A stretch of 64,000 nt of DNA from Littorina saxatilis. Taxonomy: Eukaryota > Mollusca > Gastropoda > Littorinimorpha > Littorinidae. The notes beneath the pieces were generated by a model. The model was not told the DNA's origin. It searched no databases and saw only the letters and a list, made by a program, of their open reading frames with translations. The stretch is from contig NC_090250.1 in NCBI RefSeq assembly GCF_037325665.1, positions 28,659,117 through 28,723,116 of the forward strand. The letters run 5' to 3'. Within the stretch, counting starts at the first letter, position 1, and the number at the start of each line of letters is the position of its first letter. Both the position numbers and the translations under genes were made by a program. Below, in pieces: positions 51,509 through 63,960 of the stretch.

Positions 51509-53036
51509 GACCCTAAGAAGGTAGAGATAACTTTCACTGTTTTAGTCTATACATGTATACATGTGATCATACAACCGAGTTATTAGACTAAGGGAGACAA
51601 CACGAGGACACTGTTTCGATTGGCTCGTCCCCCTTGCGCAAAGAGAAAGGGGGATGTGCTTCGGACAAGATACTGACACTACTGGGCGCAAAGTAAGAAT
51701 CCGGGGCAGAGTTGGAATTATCGGGATTTCCCGAAACCTCATTTGATTTCCAACAAAGCGCCGCATTTCCGGAAACGAGCTGCCTCGTTCTAGAAATGGC
51801 AACCCTTCGACTGGCACAAAAAAGTATACCCTTTTCACAGGTCATGAATAAGGTATATGAAAAAGCAAGGTCTTATACAGGGGAAGTCTTGAATTGGGGT
51901 CAGACACTCAGCGTATGCAGCTAGCTAGTTGCTGCTGTCTCGATCTATTTTGAACACAATGATTTTTTTTCTCAGAGTAGAGTGTTAGTTTGTTACAACA
52001 GGCTGAAATCATCTTTAATTTGAATCAACATTTTGCAACAATCAATCACATCAATATAGCGCACAGACTTGCACATTACGTTTCAAGAGCCTAGATTACC
52101 ATGCAGTGACAAGAGCCTACTCAGTAAAGGGACGTAATGCTGTCTCTGCAGCCCAGAGAGACTGTGTGAGTTTAATATATAACCAGTTAAGACTGAGTAA
52201 AACATTATTACAATCGATAGTTACCAGTGAAAAATTATATCGGAACACTCTTGTTGTGTTTTTGTTGTTGTAAAATGTAAGATCTGAAACGTTAAAAATT
52301 ACGTAAAATTGGTGCGTTTTGGTCGAGTGGGATGGGTCGTTGAACTGTGTTGTTACAGCCCGCCGAAGTTATCAAAAGTGTTTTTGCTTTTTGTAATTCG
52401 GTTGGTTTGGTGCGTTATACAATGCATCTGCTTTTTCAAGACTAAGCATTGATCACTTTAAAACACAAGGATCATCATAGGCCATCATGACTTGTATCAT
52501 TTTACATCGCATTCTAAGAAAGAGCAGAATTCTCACTATGCGCGCGGTACATTTCTAGAATCGCGTAGCGCAAAGTTGGAATTCCTACAATGGCGGCCAT
52601 TGTTGGAATTCCAACAAAGCGCAGGTCATTTCCGGAAAAGCGCCGATGACGAGATGGGTCGCAACAACACGACTGGGGTCGATTCGGTAACTCACTCGCC
52701 GTCTGTGGACTTGTGTCTGTTTGAGATGACATTGTTTTGCGAACAGTCTGACGTCCTTCTCTCTCCGCCTGTGCGTCTATCTTTCTGTGTCTCTGTCTCT
52801 GACACTCCCTGTCTTTTTCTCTCTGCCTTTCTGGACTATGTCCATTTTTTGTCTTTCTTGGTGTGATCTGCCCCCCCCCCCCCCCCCCCCCACCTCCCTC
52901 CTGTTGCTTTGATCGTCTTCCCGCAATATCTTAAGGATGTCTGTCTGGCCTGAGGGGAGGGGGGGTGCACTGATCGAGGTTTGTCGTGTCGAGAAGTTGT
53001 GTTATGTCGCGAGTATTCCCAAAACAAAAAACACAC
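51509..53036. other. No gene seen; two related promoter-like GC patches
   Basis: Segments at about 51715-51800 and 52577-52658 share TTGGAATT, TTCCAACAAAGCGC and CATTTCCGGAAA, and are an old duplication about 860 bp apart. A poly-C run lies at about 52871-52892. Confidence 0.45.
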
Positions 53037-53037
53037 A

Positions 53038-53082
<45 letters not shown>

Positions 53083-53107
53083 AGCAATCAAGCAATCAAT
53101 AAACCAA
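53037..53107. repeat. (CAAT)n tetranucleotide repeat
   Basis: About 12 CAAT units, the later ones degenerate. CAAT tails also end the SINE family seen at 40.7 and 63.1 kb, so this may mark an eroded SINE end, but no SINE body is recognisable next to it. Confidence 0.9.
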
Positions 53108-54044
53108 TCAAAACAAAGCACGAATTTTTCCGGAGTTAAACTCATTCAGACTGTTTTAAAGTGAAGATAAATTAAAAGGACTGACAATATTAGGGAGGGG
53201 GAGGGTACGAAAGGTAGGATTGCATAGCACAGGTACCTAAAGTGGAGGGGGCGGAGGGAGCAAGACGAAAAGGGGAAAGGAGCAAGGTTGTCACATGCAA
53301 GTCGGGCCGGTCGTGGTGCGTAGCTTGCGGTCACTCGTTTGTCCACACACTGACCGCACCAACCACTGTCAAAGTATGAGGGGTAGGGGGTGGGCTGGTG
53401 GTGGTTGAGAGAGAGAGAGAGAAAGAGAGAAAGCGAATAAATGAGTTAATGAGTGAAATACAACGAGGAAAGCTTGAACACTGTGCAGAAGAACTGAGGG
53501 GGGAAGAGGGGGGATGTACTCTAGTTATGGGTTGGGATTGGATCTAGAGAAGTAACAAATTCTGTATGCTAGGGAAGAGATGACAGGAAAACTGGAGAAT
53601 GGTTGTATAGGCACAGAATGTTGATTTGTCCCCGAGTACGCTAGTACAAGGGTCCAGCAGACTTTAATTGTGTGTCTGTCTGTCTGTCTGTGTGTCTCGA
53701 CTTAACAGCTTATTGCTGGGAAACTACTGGGCGCAGTTCGTTCAAAAGTTGATACACTAACTTGATAATAGGTCCGATTGATCGTATTAAAACTTCATAA
53801 TGTTACCTGGGACCTAAATGCGAAATAAATCACAAAAACGACTCTTAACGGCGGGCGGAATTCGCGGTGGGATAGAACTGCGGTTCGGCTCATAGAACGG
53901 TGCAAGGTCTCGGCCAACCAAGACTATGGCATACTCGTAGCAAAGCCGCCGAATGGTACCGTAAACCAAGAATAGTGACGTAATTACGTCACGGTCGAAA
54001 GTCTTTGACGTCAATGCCTCCCTGTAGTCTTTTTCTCTCGCGCG
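53108..54044. other. No gene seen
   Basis: Purine-rich segments (for example 53400-53440) and otherwise unremarkable sequence. Confidence 0.5.
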
Positions 54045-54088
54045 GTGTGTGTGTGTGTGTGTTCATTTTGTGCACATGTGTTAGTGTT

Positions 54089-54162
<74 letters not shown>

Positions 54163-54241
54163 TGCGTGTATGAGTCTGTACTCGTGTGTGTGTGTGTCAG
54201 TGTGTGTGTGTGTGTGTGTAAGAAAGAAAGAGAGAGGGAGG

Positions 54242-54310
<69 letters not shown>
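54045..54310. repeat. Compound (GT)n array
   Basis: Two long pure GT runs (about 54096-54158 and 54244-54309) separated by GT-rich sequence and an AAGAAAGAGAGAGG segment. Confidence 0.96.
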
Positions 54311-54312
<2 letters not shown>

Positions 54313-54711
54313 TCTGAAGGGTACTCGGGTCCGGCGCGAGCGTTTTTTATAAATTAATCGGCGTGTGCTGCGAACTGCATATATTTATTTATCATTAATT
54401 TATCTATATTTGATTTATTTCAGTGTCATTAAATCAGTGTGCGTATAACTCAACAAGAGAAGGTGCGTGGACCGCGTGGACATGCATACATTTTGCATGA
54501 GGCTGCTAATGAAACAGCTCCGCGTGCATGCGTACGTGTGTGTGCGTGTGTGTGTGCGTGCGTTTCGTGCGCGTGTGTGTGTGTGTGTGAGTGTGTCTGT
54601 TTCTGTGTGGCTGCGTTCTTGCGTGCATGTGTGCTTGCCTGCATGTGTCCGTATATATGTAAACGTTTGTGCATGTCATTAATCGCAACCGGCATCTACG
54701 TGTTTCGCCGT
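54311..54711. other. GT-rich intergenic sequence, no gene
   Basis: Irregular GT/GCGT-rich stretch at about 54529-54600. Long frames here reflect simple sequence. Confidence 0.5.
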
Positions 54712-54944
54712 GTGTGCACAGGGGAAAAGAAAGGGCAGGAAAGCAAGCAGAGAGTGGCCGAGGGAAAGTGCAGAATTTGTGCACAGGGCAGCAGAGGGCA
54801 GCGGGCGTGTGTGTCGTGCTGGCCAAAGGATGTCAGGCATAACTGTCGCTGCCCCGGCACAGACACCACACAGCAAGAGAAGTTAAAATCGTCTTTGTAA
54901 ACGCATGCGAGGACCTATGTTTCCTGGATTTGCCGAGCGAAATG
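54712..54944 (+). other. Candidate 5' coding exon of a plus-strand gene
   Basis: GCGAAATG at 54937-54944 is followed by GTGAGTGCTTG, a good 5' splice site. An ATG at 54905 opens MRGPMFPGFAERN and leaves one base before the donor. Joined to the acceptor at 63984 the frame would continue G-CC TAC GCC CTG. The purine-rich upstream sequence could be 5'UTR. No homology is recognised; alternatives are an internal exon or chance. Confidence 0.3.
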
Positions 54945-55608
54945 GTGAGTGCTTGTTGCTTGGCTCGTGCGTGTTTGGGCTAACTTGATGGATAATACTT
55001 TCAACGAAGCGGTAAAGATATACCTGAAGTTGCTGTATGTACTGCGCCCCCCTCTCACTCCCAGTCTCCCCCCCCCCTCCCCTCCTTATTTGATTCACAA
55101 TTTTTTGCTTTATAAAGAATACGAGGTATTCGCAATACCTGAAATAGCACAAGCATGAGCCTCTTACGTACGATGATTAATTAAAATCATTGTCAGAAGT
55201 TTATCTGGCCGCGATTGTCTTGTATCTGAATCTTGATTCATCAATTGTTACGCTTTTAGTTTTACGAAAGGAGGTAGGTTTCAATCACTTCGATCAGGAA
55301 ATGTTAAAGGTTTCCTTGCTGTTTGGTACCGTAGCTTTAATGCGATCGCCAAAGGAAATATTGAGCCATTTTAGATAGTTTGTTTGCTGGAAAAACGGCA
55401 TGAGCATGACATGAAAACAAGCAGGCGGAATTGGACGTCTCAGGTGCACAATGCGATTTTAGCCTCGCTACAATGAAGTGGACAAGCAGCCGTATGCACA
55501 GCAATTCCGTAGTTTGTGACGTATCATGGGCAGTTGGAAGAAGGGGCGGGGGAGAGGGGAGAAGGGTAAAGGAGGAAAAGGGGAGAATGCAGGTAGGCGG
55601 TGTCCACC

Positions 55609-55644
<36 letters not shown>

Positions 55645-56048
55645 TCTGTCTCTAGTTTCTTCCTCCCCACTTGTCACGTTGAGGGGACTTGTGTAAAGAG
55701 CCACCCTGCTTTCGGTGGAAGCAAAGGATCGGTCTATGTGTGTGGGAGTCCCTCCTTCTCTCTTCCATCTTCTGAGTCTTCTCCTCAGTTCTCCTTTGTG
55801 GTGCTATGACGCGAAAGGTGCTGTGCTGAGTTCTCCTTTCCCCAGGATTGTCGACCCCACAGGGAGGGGATTTCGGACCGTAAAAAAATCCCCCCTTTCA
55901 GGAATCTCGAGTCTGTTTTGATGCTGGTCTTGGAGAGTCCGAGAGCAATTAGTACCTGAGTGTTATTAGTGTCTGAGTGTTATTGCCGGAGAGAAAAGGT
56001 ATGGTGACTGACTTAGGAGCTGCTGACATCTTTCATGTGTGTGTGTGT
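54945..56048. other. No gene seen
   Basis: A small (GA)n run at about 55611-55640 and C-rich and G-rich patches. No domain recognised. Confidence 0.5.
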
Positions 56049-56226
56049 GTGACGTACTAGATGAGCAAATCCGCCAAAAACAAAGAGACTGCCAACGTTC
56101 CAAAATTCAGAATCAAAAAACAAGAAAGGTAGGTTGTAGGGTCGAAATATCTGTGAATGTATTGTTTTGTCAATAACAAACGTTCCAACAACCTACCTTT
56201 CTTGTTTTTTGATTGTGACGTACTAG
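56049..56226. mobile_element. Foldback MITE with 13-bp flanking direct repeats
   Basis: TGTGACGTACTAG occurs at 56048-56060 and again at 56214-56226. Between them, AATCAAAAAACAAGAAAGGT (from 56110) and its inverted partner ending at about 56215 form a 27-bp perfect hairpin arm. A 13-bp duplication is longer than most transposons make, so the repeat may be partly chance or a retroposition-type duplication. Confidence 0.65.
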
Positions 56227-56929
56227 GTTCAACCGTTAGTTTATTACTGTTTTGGTTTCCCGACCTAAGCATCGAGCCTCGTTTTCAAAGTTGTCGTTTG
56301 TTCTACAGAGTATAGAATGGTTCAATTTTGGATTGTCTACAGTTCCTAGAATTAAGCAGCGAATGTCGTTCTCAAAGTGATTGTTTGGTTGGATTTAGTT
56401 ATGTAGAGACGACGGTGTTAGGCTTGTCTGCGTAATGAAGTGAAAGGCAATTGTCAGAATCAATTGTATAGTTGTACAGTTTAGTGAGTGCATTGTATAG
56501 GACCTATGTGTTTTAGTTAAATAATGAAAAATTAATGATCTGTGTTGATATCTTGGGATGACTGCATTGTCATAGTGTGTATCAATAACAGTTAACGGTT
56601 CCTTCCTTTCCGTGTAAACGATAGTCCAACCCACCAGGCTCCATACTTTTATGTGGGATAACAACACTCTTCCTCTTTGACACATAGGGAAAAAACCAAT
56701 GCCCAGGCTGCTTCCTGTACTTGCAGAGTCGGATTTTTTGGTTTCAATTCATTGTTTAGATTGACATAGGTGTCAATTATAAACTAACTTCAGAAAAAAA
56801 TCCTTACTCTGCACACAAAGCAGCCAGAGTGTAGATGTTTGGTGGGATGTTCCAACTGTATGTAAAAGCTTGGTGATGTACAATATGTTTCACGTGGGAA
56901 TTAATGGAGGCATCTTTGATTGAGGTTCA
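56227..56929. other. No gene seen
   Basis: AT-leaning sequence; a 96-codon minus-strand frame at 56395-56685 is unidentified. Confidence 0.5.
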
Positions 56930-57324
56930 TCCCCCGCGGGTTAGGGGGAGTCCCAGATTGGTTGGGACGAGAAAGAATTTACCCGATGCTCCCCAGCATG
57001 TCGTAAGAGGCGACTAACGGATTCTGTTTCTCCTTTTACCCTTGTTAAGTGTTTCTTGTATAGAATATAGTCAATTTTTGTAAAGATTTTAGTCAAGCAG
57101 TATGTAAGAAATGTTAAGTCCTTTGTACTGGAAACTTGCATTCTCCCAGTAAGGTAATATATTGTACTACGTTGCAAGCTCCTGGAGCAAATTTTTGATT
57201 AGTGCTTTTGTGAACAAGAAACAATTGACAAGTGGCTCTATCCCATCTCCCCCCTTTCCCCGTCGCGATATAACCTTCGTGGTTGAAAACGACGTTAAAC
57301 ACCAAATAAAGAAAGAAAGATTGA
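56930..57324 (+). mobile_element. SINE-like repeat, full length about 395 bp
   Basis: Starts CCCCGCGGGTTAGGGGGAGT, includes GCATGTCGTAAGAGGCGACT and ends TTCGTGGTTGAAAACGACGT...AAACACCAAATAAAG followed by a (GAAA)n tail. The same 3' end is found, truncated and inverted, at 34964-35015. No obvious tRNA boxes in the head. I recognise it as a widespread gastropod repeat from memory; the family name is uncertain. Confidence 0.8.
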
Positions 57325-57654
57325 GGTTCGTAGTTCTAAGTAGGCTCGCTGTAGATTGTTTTGATATTAATTTTCGTATAGAAACACAAGAAAGCAGACT
57401 GTACCGAGAAACACTGCAGAAAGGAAAATAGGTTCTTTTTTTTTGGGGGGGGGGGGGGGAGGGGTCAACTTTTTCCATTGTCGTTGGTTCGTTTGCATGG
57501 GACGATGAGCATTGTTGGGCTGCATTTTGTGGATGTGTCCACCTTATCGGCTTTAAACAGCAAATTGAGGTTACAGTAGTATTAGATTTTCGGCAAGGGT
57601 CACTGCTTAAAGAAGCTTCTTTTTTTTATCATGAATTGGGGTTTTTTGTGAGAA
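57325..57654. other. No gene seen
   Basis: Contains a T-run/G-run at about 57437-57463; nothing else recognised. Confidence 0.5.
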
Positions 57655-58042
57655 AAAATGCTTACGACAAGAATGCCTGGTCGCTGGACCAAAACAGAGA
57701 CTAGATATGGCAAGAATGTGCGAGGTCTGCACCTGTCAAAAATATCACAGATTTTGGACTAAACGAGGTTACGCCTAGCTAGAATGTTTGATGTTCAGGA
57801 CTAAAAAGGTCTGCGTCTGGCAAGAATGTCTAATGATCTGGACAAAAAAGGATTTCATCTGTCAAAAAATGTCTCAGTTTTTTTTCTCTACTTAGAAAGA
57901 GTGCATCTGGCAAGAATGTCCGAGGTTCTGGACACAAAGGTCAACATCTGTATAAAAAAAAAAGTCGCGGATTTGGGACTGAAGGAAGTTGCATCTGGCA
58001 AGAATGTCTGAGTTTTTGTACAAAAGGAGGTTGCATCTGGCT
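57655..58042. repeat. Degenerate tandem repeat, about 45-50 bp period
   Basis: TCTGGCAAGAATGTC or variants recur at least seven times (for example about 57695, 57822, 57906, 57993), alternating with GGACTAAAA/GGACAAAAAAGG blocks. Divergence is substantial, so the array is old. Confidence 0.8.
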
Positions 58043-58356
58043 TAGGGCGCTGCAGTTTTGAAAGCCATGTTTGGCAAGCAATGTCTGTCAGTGATCCCGT
58101 CAAGCAAAATGTTGCCTCGTCTAATCTCATGCAACACAGGCGCAGTTGGCTTTCTGTCGGTGTCTTCGTGGCGTTGGGTGCATGTCATGGTTTTTACACC
58201 AGCCTTTTGCTGCATTTTCGACCGTGTGTATGTCCACGTATACTGTGTGTTGTGGCGGGGCGATGGGAAAGCCCCTAGTTAAAGATGCTCTGGAGTCGGT
58301 TTGACCTTCTTGGTGTATTTGAAGACAACTTTCCTGACTTTTTATGAGTTCTTTTT

Positions 58357-58358
<2 letters not shown>
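58043..58358. other. No gene seen
   Basis: Mixed-composition sequence; overlapping short frames, none identified. Confidence 0.5.

Positions 58359-58452
<94 letters not shown>
58359..58452. repeat. (GT)n microsatellite
   Basis: About 47 uninterrupted GT units. Confidence 0.98.
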
Positions 58453-58454
<2 letters not shown>

Positions 58455-61400
58455 ATATTCTTCCTTTCTTTTTATTTTAAGTCTGGCTCGTTCCTTCTTT
58501 ACCTTTTCATACACTGTATGCGTCTGGCTCGGGGGTCTGGTATTCGCTGGTTGTCGAAAAATCTTCCTTTCCCAAACTGCAGACACGCGCGCTTATTGAG
58601 TATTGAGTAGGTCTGCTGGCTGTTGTATGTGGTGTGATACTGTCGCGGACATGTTCTTTGTGGCCCGATTTGCTGCCAAAGTGAAGCATATTTCTGCGGT
58701 AAAATGGTGGTAGAGCTGATGTGTGTTGTGCCATATGCATGGCTGTTGCTGTAAATGATCTTTCGTCAGGCTGTAGGAAAATGGTTTAACTGAATGTATA
58801 AATGTAGACATTGGATATTCATAAAATATTTTGGCTTTTTGCTGTATGGCAGGGCCCAGACCATTGTCAATGCGTTCGGTTATTTCAATAGTTACGAGGA
58901 GTGTTCCACTTTAATTATATTTCCTTCAAATATGATTAGGTTTTCGCATTGGTAAGATGAGTTTGAATTGCGACATCATTATTACTGACGTTTGGTTGAC
59001 GCACTTTATCGAGAAAAGTTTTACAGACTGATTTTTAACTGCAATGCCAGAGCTGAATTTTATTCCGAATTTCTGCATATATGTTATATAACACATGTAG
59101 GAGCTTAAAAAAATACTTGAGACTATAAAGTCAGTTATATAAAACAAGAAACCAAATAAAGAATAAATAAATACAATACAAAAACACCCAGTTTCGTAAA
59201 TTAATATATATATATTATTATATCAGCATGTAGATAGTAAGCTATTTTGCTTGGTAGACAAAGACAGGCAGACACACAGGTAAGGTATTCAAATTGATAG
59301 TTTGATTGTGTTGGAGCATGCTTCCTTCGGGCTAGGAACAGAAGGATGATTACTCAGAGATAATTTTTGTCCTCACTGTCGAAACAACGAAGCTTGCAAT
59401 GAAAACAGATGGATGGGAAAGTTCAACACCGTGACACATTTATCCTGCACACAAAAAAACAACAACACCGACACCGATATCATCTTCTCATGGGTCAAAA
59501 CTGCCATCGTCAAACAAAACAAAACAACAAGTATCCCAAAACTCGCCAAAGGACTGGGTAACACGAGTGTGTGTCAGGACTTCTCCCAACATGGAGACAG
59601 CGAGGCATGTGAAATATAATGAGGAGCCGCAGTATGCAGTGTGCAAACTGAGGATGCTGCACTGCAGAAGGAATGCAGTGTTGTGTGCAGTGAGAAAATT
59701 GCACTCCCAGCAGCAACTTCTCGCTTGAGGTCACGTTGCTCCCGAGATTTTGGAAACCACTGGTCCTTCCTTCCTTCTCTCTCTTGTCATCTTCTATGTT
59801 TATTTCCTAACATGTCCTTTTCGTGTGTATTTAGTAATTTAATTAACGGGCGATTAAGATTCGCAGGTTTGATTCTTTCCTTTTACAGTTGCTCTGCATC
59901 ATTGGTTTGATTCTGTTTTTGTTGCCGTTGATACACGTGTATTTCAAAGTCGCTTTTTTGTAATTTCTCAGTTGGGCTCAAAGTTATGTGTCTTTTTGCT
60001 GGTAGGTTTGTGCTTTTCCCCGGCTGTGTTTCGGTTTATTGGTGTCCCATGGACATTGCAACCATAGCAAGATTTTGAGTTTTTGTTTGCGTGCTTTGCA
60101 TATGGGCACTTTGACTTAAAAGTGTACGCTTTATTCTTGACTTCGTCGAACAGATGTTTTGGATTTGTTCACAGTTCATCAAGAAAACAATGTACAGCAC
60201 ACCACATTGGTGTCCACTTCTTTATACACAGGTTGTCGTCTACCACTTTCCTTGGTTCCTTTCTGTTATATATCTTCCCAAAAGCAGCAGAAAGTGAAAC
60301 ACGTCTGAGATGGGTTATTGCAAACGCTGTTTTAATCATTTTTGTGCTCAGCTACTCCCTGTTAGGTCGGGGTGACCAGATTGATTTGTGAATTTCAGTT
60401 TTAGATACCTGCCGAAAATCGCACGTGTTAATCGTCTCAACAGTTTACGATCCGTCATCATCGTGTGTGACATTTCACAGCTAACTTTTCAAAGATATTG
60501 ACGCGTCAAATAATTGTTTTCCTATGGGGTTGTTGAGGCGCTAAAAATACAAGGAGTGAACATGAAAATAGCAATGACACAGCGAAGACAGCCTCCCAGT
60601 CTCCCCCCAAAAAACGTTGAATCGCTAAGACGCTAGGGCATAATCCTTAACACAACTAGCAAGGAGGACAGACAACAATTACTGAGCGTTTCGGTGCTGC
60701 TGCTTTCTCGGTGTTTGAAGTCTGGCTTTCGTCCCTTATTTTAGGATCAAGTCGAGTTGGGTCAAATGTGGGCGCGGGCAGAGTAGAGGAGGAAGGAAGA
60801 CAAAAAAACTAGAACAAAACGAGGAAAAAGGTTAATACGAAGACAGGGAAGGTATGGGAACAAGGTTTCGGCAAGGCGTCGTTTATAGGTAATTGACTGC
60901 ATTGCAGTGAATTGAAAATGACTGACCATTTTGGCTGTCAGTTATATTCCGTCCACGTTACCTTTTTCCATTGAATTATGACAAATCATTCGGTCAAGAG
61001 TGGGTCCTGAAATTCAGTGAGGCGTAAAATTAGAAAATGACCTGTTATCGAGTATTCATTTGGTCTATTTTGCGCTGGATATGGCCTAATTCCTATGAAA
61101 GGAAGAAGAGAGACTTGGACGGTGTACTCTTCTTTTATAAACGTCCAGTGACTGTGAAGTATTGTCGCTTTATTTTGCGACAACTTCCCATGTCAAAAGC
61201 AGCCATGCTGTGTCCAGCAAACACCGCAGGCGCTCTTCGCTGAGTTGACTTCGTCCCTAAGTTAGTTTTTATTGTTAAAGTCGTGTCGCCCGCCCCCCCC
61301 CCCCCCCCCTCCCCAACCAAACGTGGGAAAATGTCGTCATAGATACCACAATACAGAATGGATTTTCTTTCCTTTCTTTTCCCCTGGCTTGCTGAAGGTA

Positions 61401-61680
61401 GATGTCGAAGTCACGTCGTATTTTGGCACAAAGCAAATACGGTATACGCCCCCATGTGAGAACACGGTGCGTGATCTATGTCACACAACAATGTGGCTGC
61501 TGTGTCGATGTCGTCACCAACCCCCACCCACCATCCCCAGATATCGAGCATGTGGTGAAAGGCAAAGCGGTACAGCGCACAGAGGTGCTAAGTGACGTTG
61601 GCAGTGGCTTCGTGTTGTTTCCGTTTCTCTAATTGCTACGACCCTCCATCACCTGCCCATTTTTTTGCCACAACCCCAAA
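58453..61680. other. Long stretch without recognised genes
   Basis: About 3.2 kb of AT-leaning, mostly non-repetitive DNA. Short TA run near 59203-59215 and poly-C at about 61292-61309. Open frames of 60-107 codons occur at the density expected by chance and none has a domain. Consistent with a large intron. Confidence 0.5.
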
Positions 61681-61813
61681 TCAAGGGCTTCGACACAGAT
61701 TTGCTCAGACAGACGTTGTATAGCTTCGTTTGACAGACTCTTTTCTGGTTGTGCGCAGTCGCTGTTTATTCCTTTGACTCTGAACGTAGCAACTGATTGA
61801 ATCGTCTGAATCT
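61681..61813. repeat. Diverged member of a long-period repeat
   Basis: GACGTTGTATAGCTTCGTTTGACAGACT...TGTGCGCAGTCGCTG is related to blocks at about 62400, 62707 and 62838 (see findings). Confidence 0.45.
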
Positions 61814-62130
61814 CAACAGTGGGAGTTTTTTTGTCTGACAGTGAACAGTGGCAGTTTACTTGTCTGACTGTGAACAGTGGCAGTTTACTTGTCTGACTGT
61901 GAACAGTGGCAGTTTACTTGTCTGACTGTGAACAGTGGCAGTTTACTTGTCTGACTGTGAACAGTGGCAGTTTACTTGTCTGACTGTGAACAGTGGCAGT
62001 TTACTTGTCTGACTGTGAACAGTGGGAGTTTTTTTGTCTGACAGTGAACAGTGGCAGTTTACTTGTCTGACTGTGAACAGTGGCAGTTTACGGGTCTGAT
62101 TCTGAACGGCAGTAGCAGTTAACTCGTCTT
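61814..62130. repeat. 29-bp minisatellite, eleven copies
   Basis: GAACAGTGGCAGTTTACTTG plus TCTGACTGT repeats in 29-bp register from 61814 to about 62130. Copies 1 and 8 share a variant (GGGAGTTTTTTTGTCTGACA), 203 bp apart, which suggests duplication of a seven-unit block. Confidence 0.95.
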
Positions 62131-63065
62131 ATTGACTCTGTATACATGCTGTTGATAGCTCATGTCACTGATCCAATGTGAAATCTTCGGACCTGTCCAG
62201 AAAAATAGAATATTCGGCTTGTTTGGAGTAACGTGTCGGGTTATTGAATAACATATGGTTTGTTTGGAGTTACTTGTCTGGTTTGTGTACAGTCGCAGTT
62301 TACTCGTCTGCTTCGAGTCTGTACAGTGACGGTTGTTGTTTGACAGATGTTGACAACAAATGTGAAATAGGCAGTATTTGCACCTTTTTCTTCAGAAAGA
62401 CGTTATTTGCTTTCGTTTGAGGAACGTATGTCATACTGGACTGTAGGAATTGTTGTTTGCCAGCTCTAAATGTGCCCCGGCAAAATAAAGTTTAGTGTAG
62501 ATCGCGTAGGTTAATTTTATCAGGAAACTTGACACAGAATTGTCTAGAGAGGTGTTCTTCCTGGTTTGAGAAGGTAGTCTTTTCTGCACAGAAGCAAGTG
62601 TTGTCGTACAGCTCATGACAACGAAGATGCTTCTTTGAAATGCGTATTTTTTATCTGGATTGTGTAGACTATTTACCAGGAAAATGGGAATAGATTTGTT
62701 TAAACAGATGTCATGCTTTAGTTTGAGGAACGTGTCTCACTGCAAGGGAGCAGTTGCTATTTTGAAGTTGTTGGGGGAGAAGTTTGCTCTGGATTGTATA
62801 GGAAAATCGGGAAAATAAATACTAATTTGTCCAGAACGACCTTATCAGCTTTCGCCTGAAAAGCTCGTCTGGTCGTGCACAGTAGCAGTTTTCTTGTGTG
62901 ATAGCTGTTGAGATAGTGTGTGAAATCAATCTTATTTTTTGTACTTTTACAATGAATAATAGCATTGTTTCCACTTGGATACGTACCTAACAATCCACAG
63001 CCAGGCTGTTTTCTGCGCAGAATGGGAATGTGTTTGCTGAATTTGTGTCGTAAAGAACTCCTTTG
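62131..63065. repeat. Degenerate long-period repeats, otherwise no gene
   Basis: Motifs GCTTTCGTTTGAGGAACGT (about 62409), GCTTTAGTTTGAGGAACGTG (about 62713), GCTTTCGCCTGAAAAGCTCG (about 62850) and repeated CAGTAGCAGTTTTCTTG-like blocks suggest an old, irregular tandem array extending from the 29-bp minisatellite. Confidence 0.5.
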
Positions 63066-63200
63066 AGATCAATCAATCAATCAATCAATCAATATGAGGC
63101 TTATATCGCGCGTATTCCGTGGGTACAGTTCTAAGCGCAGGGATTTTTTTTTATTATTAATTTTTTTTTATGCAATTTATATTGCGCACATATTCAAGGC
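63066..63200 (-). mobile_element. 3' fragment(s) of the (TTGA)-tailed SINE
   Basis: (CAAT)n followed by GAGGCTTATATCGCGCGTATT, close to the 3' end of the SINE at 40732. After an AT-rich insert, TTTATATTGCGCACATATTCAAGGCGCAGGG repeats a similar tail. Two truncated copies side by side. Confidence 0.75.
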
Positions 63201-63960
63201 GCAGGGATCCAGCCAAAGCAAATCGTACTCTGCACAGGAATACAATAGGCTGAAGATAGTTATTATGTTTCCAAGCCGAAAGACGCTCTTATCTGATGTA
63301 AAACGCATGACCGACGATCTTTTCAAACGGAAAGAAAGCCGGGTATCCAACATTTATATCAATTAAAAAAGTCACATTGGTTTCACTTCAACCGTGAAGG
63401 GAAGAAGTCGTATTCACGTGTAGTACTTGAGACATTGACGGCAAAACGTTTTTATTTTGTGTCTTGCCGATGAACTGGTGTAGAGGGTAGCACACGTTAG
63501 CATTTACTTCCTCAAGAGCGGTTGTGAAGGCCAGCCATAGTTTTCTGACGTATGAACAGGTTTTAGGCATTACTAGGGCAAGGCTCATGCAGTGTTTACA
63601 AAGTAATACCGTGGTTTTCGATTTTTCAAAATTGTATAGACACCTGTATTGATTGTGCACAATTTTACATGAAAAACCTTTCATCGCCCTCGATTCTTCG
63701 TATCTCACAGCTGTGGTGGTGACATTAAAAAAGTGATGTGTCCGCAGACAGCTGGTGGCTGTTGTCACAGACATTATTACGGCCAACACCGCACCCAACA
63801 CAGACACCAAACCTTAGTCTGCTCGTTGTGATGCTCAGAGCTTGAAAGGAACGCTGACCAAGGAAACTTCGTTAAATACTCGTAAACACTGTTAATTAAC
63901 TTGTGTGGTCGATGCATGATACTTCGTGAAAGGTTTACCGGTCCCCGAGAGACAAGCAAC
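63201..63960. other. No gene seen
   Basis: A 140-codon minus-strand frame at 63388-63810 is open but unidentified; composition is not convincingly coding. Confidence 0.45.
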
